64,000 nt of DNA from Roseibium sediminicola (GTDB taxonomy: Bacteria; Pseudomonadota; Alphaproteobacteria; Rhizobiales; Stappiaceae). How positions within the stretch are numbered: the stretch's first letter is position 1; each line of letters begins with the position of its first letter. The position numbers were made by a program, and so were the translations under genes. The DNA is taken from assembly GCF_023156505.1 (NCBI RefSeq), contig NZ_JALNMJ010000011.1, forward strand, positions 62,001 through 126,000, read 5' to 3'. The notes beneath the pieces were generated by a model. The model made no database searches, had not been told where the DNA came from, and saw nothing but the letters and a program-made list of their open reading frames with translations. Shown piece after piece: positions 63,408-64,000 of the stretch.

Positions 63408-64000
63408 ATGAGCAGCCCGAAACCCGTCCGCCGCATCACCGCGCCGCAGATCACAAAGAAGAAGGGCGGTGAGCCGATCGTGTCGCTGACCTCCTATCAC
63501 GCCCACACGGCGGCGATCGTCGACAGATATGCCGATTTCATCCTGGTCGGCGACAGTCTCGGCATGGTCATGCATGGCATGGAATCCACCGTCGGCGTGT
63601 CGCTCGACCTGATGATCATGCATGGCAAGGCGGTCGTGCGCGGCACCAGCCGGGCCCTGGTCGTGGTCGACATGCCTTTCGGCACCTATGAGGAAAGCCC
63701 GTCGGAAGCCTTCCGCAATGCCGCCCGAGTGATGAAGGAAACCCAGTGCGGCGCGGTCAAGCTGGAAGGCGGCACGCGCATGGCCGAGACCATCCGTTTC
63801 CTGACCGAGCGCGGTGTGCCGGTGATGGCCCATATCGGCCTGACACCGCAATCGGTCCATGTCATGGGCGGCTTCAAGACGCAAGGACGTCAGGAGAGTG
63901 ACTGGGACCAGCACTTCGAGGATGCCAGGGCCGTCACGGAGGCCGGTGCCTTCGCCGTTGTGCTGGAGGGCATGGTCGAGCCGCTGGCCGCGCAGGTGAC
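63408..64000 (+). CDS. panB: 3-methyl-2-oxobutanoate hydroxymethyltransferase (3' end outside window)
   Basis: The frame ([18 protein letters not shown] onward) runs off the window after about 197 residues. It holds [26 protein letters not shown] and [14 protein letters not shown], and [14 protein letters not shown], matching PanB metal and substrate sites. It forms ketopantoate from 2-oxoisovalerate and methylene-tetrahydrofolate, the step before PanE and PanC. The ATG with AAGG 9 bases upstream was chosen over an out-of-frame ATG at 63401. Confidence 0.95.
   Translation, partial: MSSPKPVRRITAPQITKKKGGEPIVSLTSYHAHTAAIVDRYADFILVGDSLGMVMHGMESTVGVSLDLMIMHGKAVVRGTSRALVVVDMPFGTYEESPSEAFRNAARVMKETQCGAVKLEGGTRMAETIRFLTERGVPVMAHIGLTPQSVHVMGGFKTQGRQESDWDQHFEDARAVTEAGAFAVVLEGMVEPLAAQV

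Overview
The window is GC-rich bacterial DNA with densely packed, often 1-4 base overlapping genes. Gene content (PilZ-regulated polysaccharide synthase, TRAP transporters, Rieske oxygenase, carboxynorspermidine pathway, panC-panB pair of alphaproteobacterial type) suggests a marine or host-associated alphaproteobacterium, most like Stappiaceae/Rhizobiales (Roseibium/Labrenzia-like). This placement is an inference from gene style, not a database match. No tRNA, rRNA, CRISPR array or intact transposase was recognised.

Layout. (1) 1-6622, minus strand: an alginate-type exopolysaccharide operon (Alg8-like synthase, Alg44-like PilZ/HlyD co-polymerase, SGNH acetyltransferase-like protein, a 47-residue membrane peptide, a Sel1-repeat AlgK-like protein, an MBOAT AlgI-like protein cut by the window edge). 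(2) 6834-8769: a secreted RTX/DUF4114 protein. (3) 9161-10502: a lone Rieske oxygenase behind a perfect palindromic operator. (4) 10583-17575: a uronate-type catabolic cluster (GntR, RraA-like aldolase, TRAP DctPQM, SDR, KdgF-like cupin, KdgK-like kinase). (5) 17664-24418: a copper efflux operon with two free CusF proteins and a CusB carrying four more CusF-like modules. (6) 24622-28090: a 650-base direct repeat of an aminotransferase 3' end, flanking a methyltransferase/HxlR pair and a 262-base MITE-like element. (7) 27443-41618: a large amine-catabolic locus (class III aminotransferase, polyamine-type ABC importer, TetR, N-methyltransferase-like protein, two FAD oxidoreductases, a GcvT-fold protein, an 84-residue unknown, aldehyde dehydrogenase). 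Two of its divergent promoters carry the same palindrome as the Rieske gene.

(8) 41675-44627: an ExbB-ExbD-ExbD-TonB operon with a secreted protein. (9) 44926-47377: carboxynorspermidine dehydrogenase and decarboxylase (alternative spermidine synthesis). (10) 47763-64000: mixed housekeeping and accessory genes: a possible caspase-like-fold protein, Ada, an SDR, a K+ channel with a zinc ribbon, a PHB-depolymerase-like esterase, a CoA-transferase/ThDP enzyme pair, an ABC exporter, DUF3750, a decayed ThDP-enzyme fragment, a NYN/OST-HTH protein, two unknowns, and panC-panB. Dispersed long palindromic repeats lie in the gaps near 32.1, 32.3, 52.4 and 55.7 kb.

How the parts work together: the best candidate for an undescribed system is the operator-linked regulon of regions 3 and 7, which looks like uptake and oxidative demethylation/deamination of an N-methylated or polyamine-like compound under a TetR/BetI-type repressor. 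A second theme is a polyuronate economy: an alginate-like synthase on one strand and, 4 kb away, genes suited to catabolism of unsaturated uronates.
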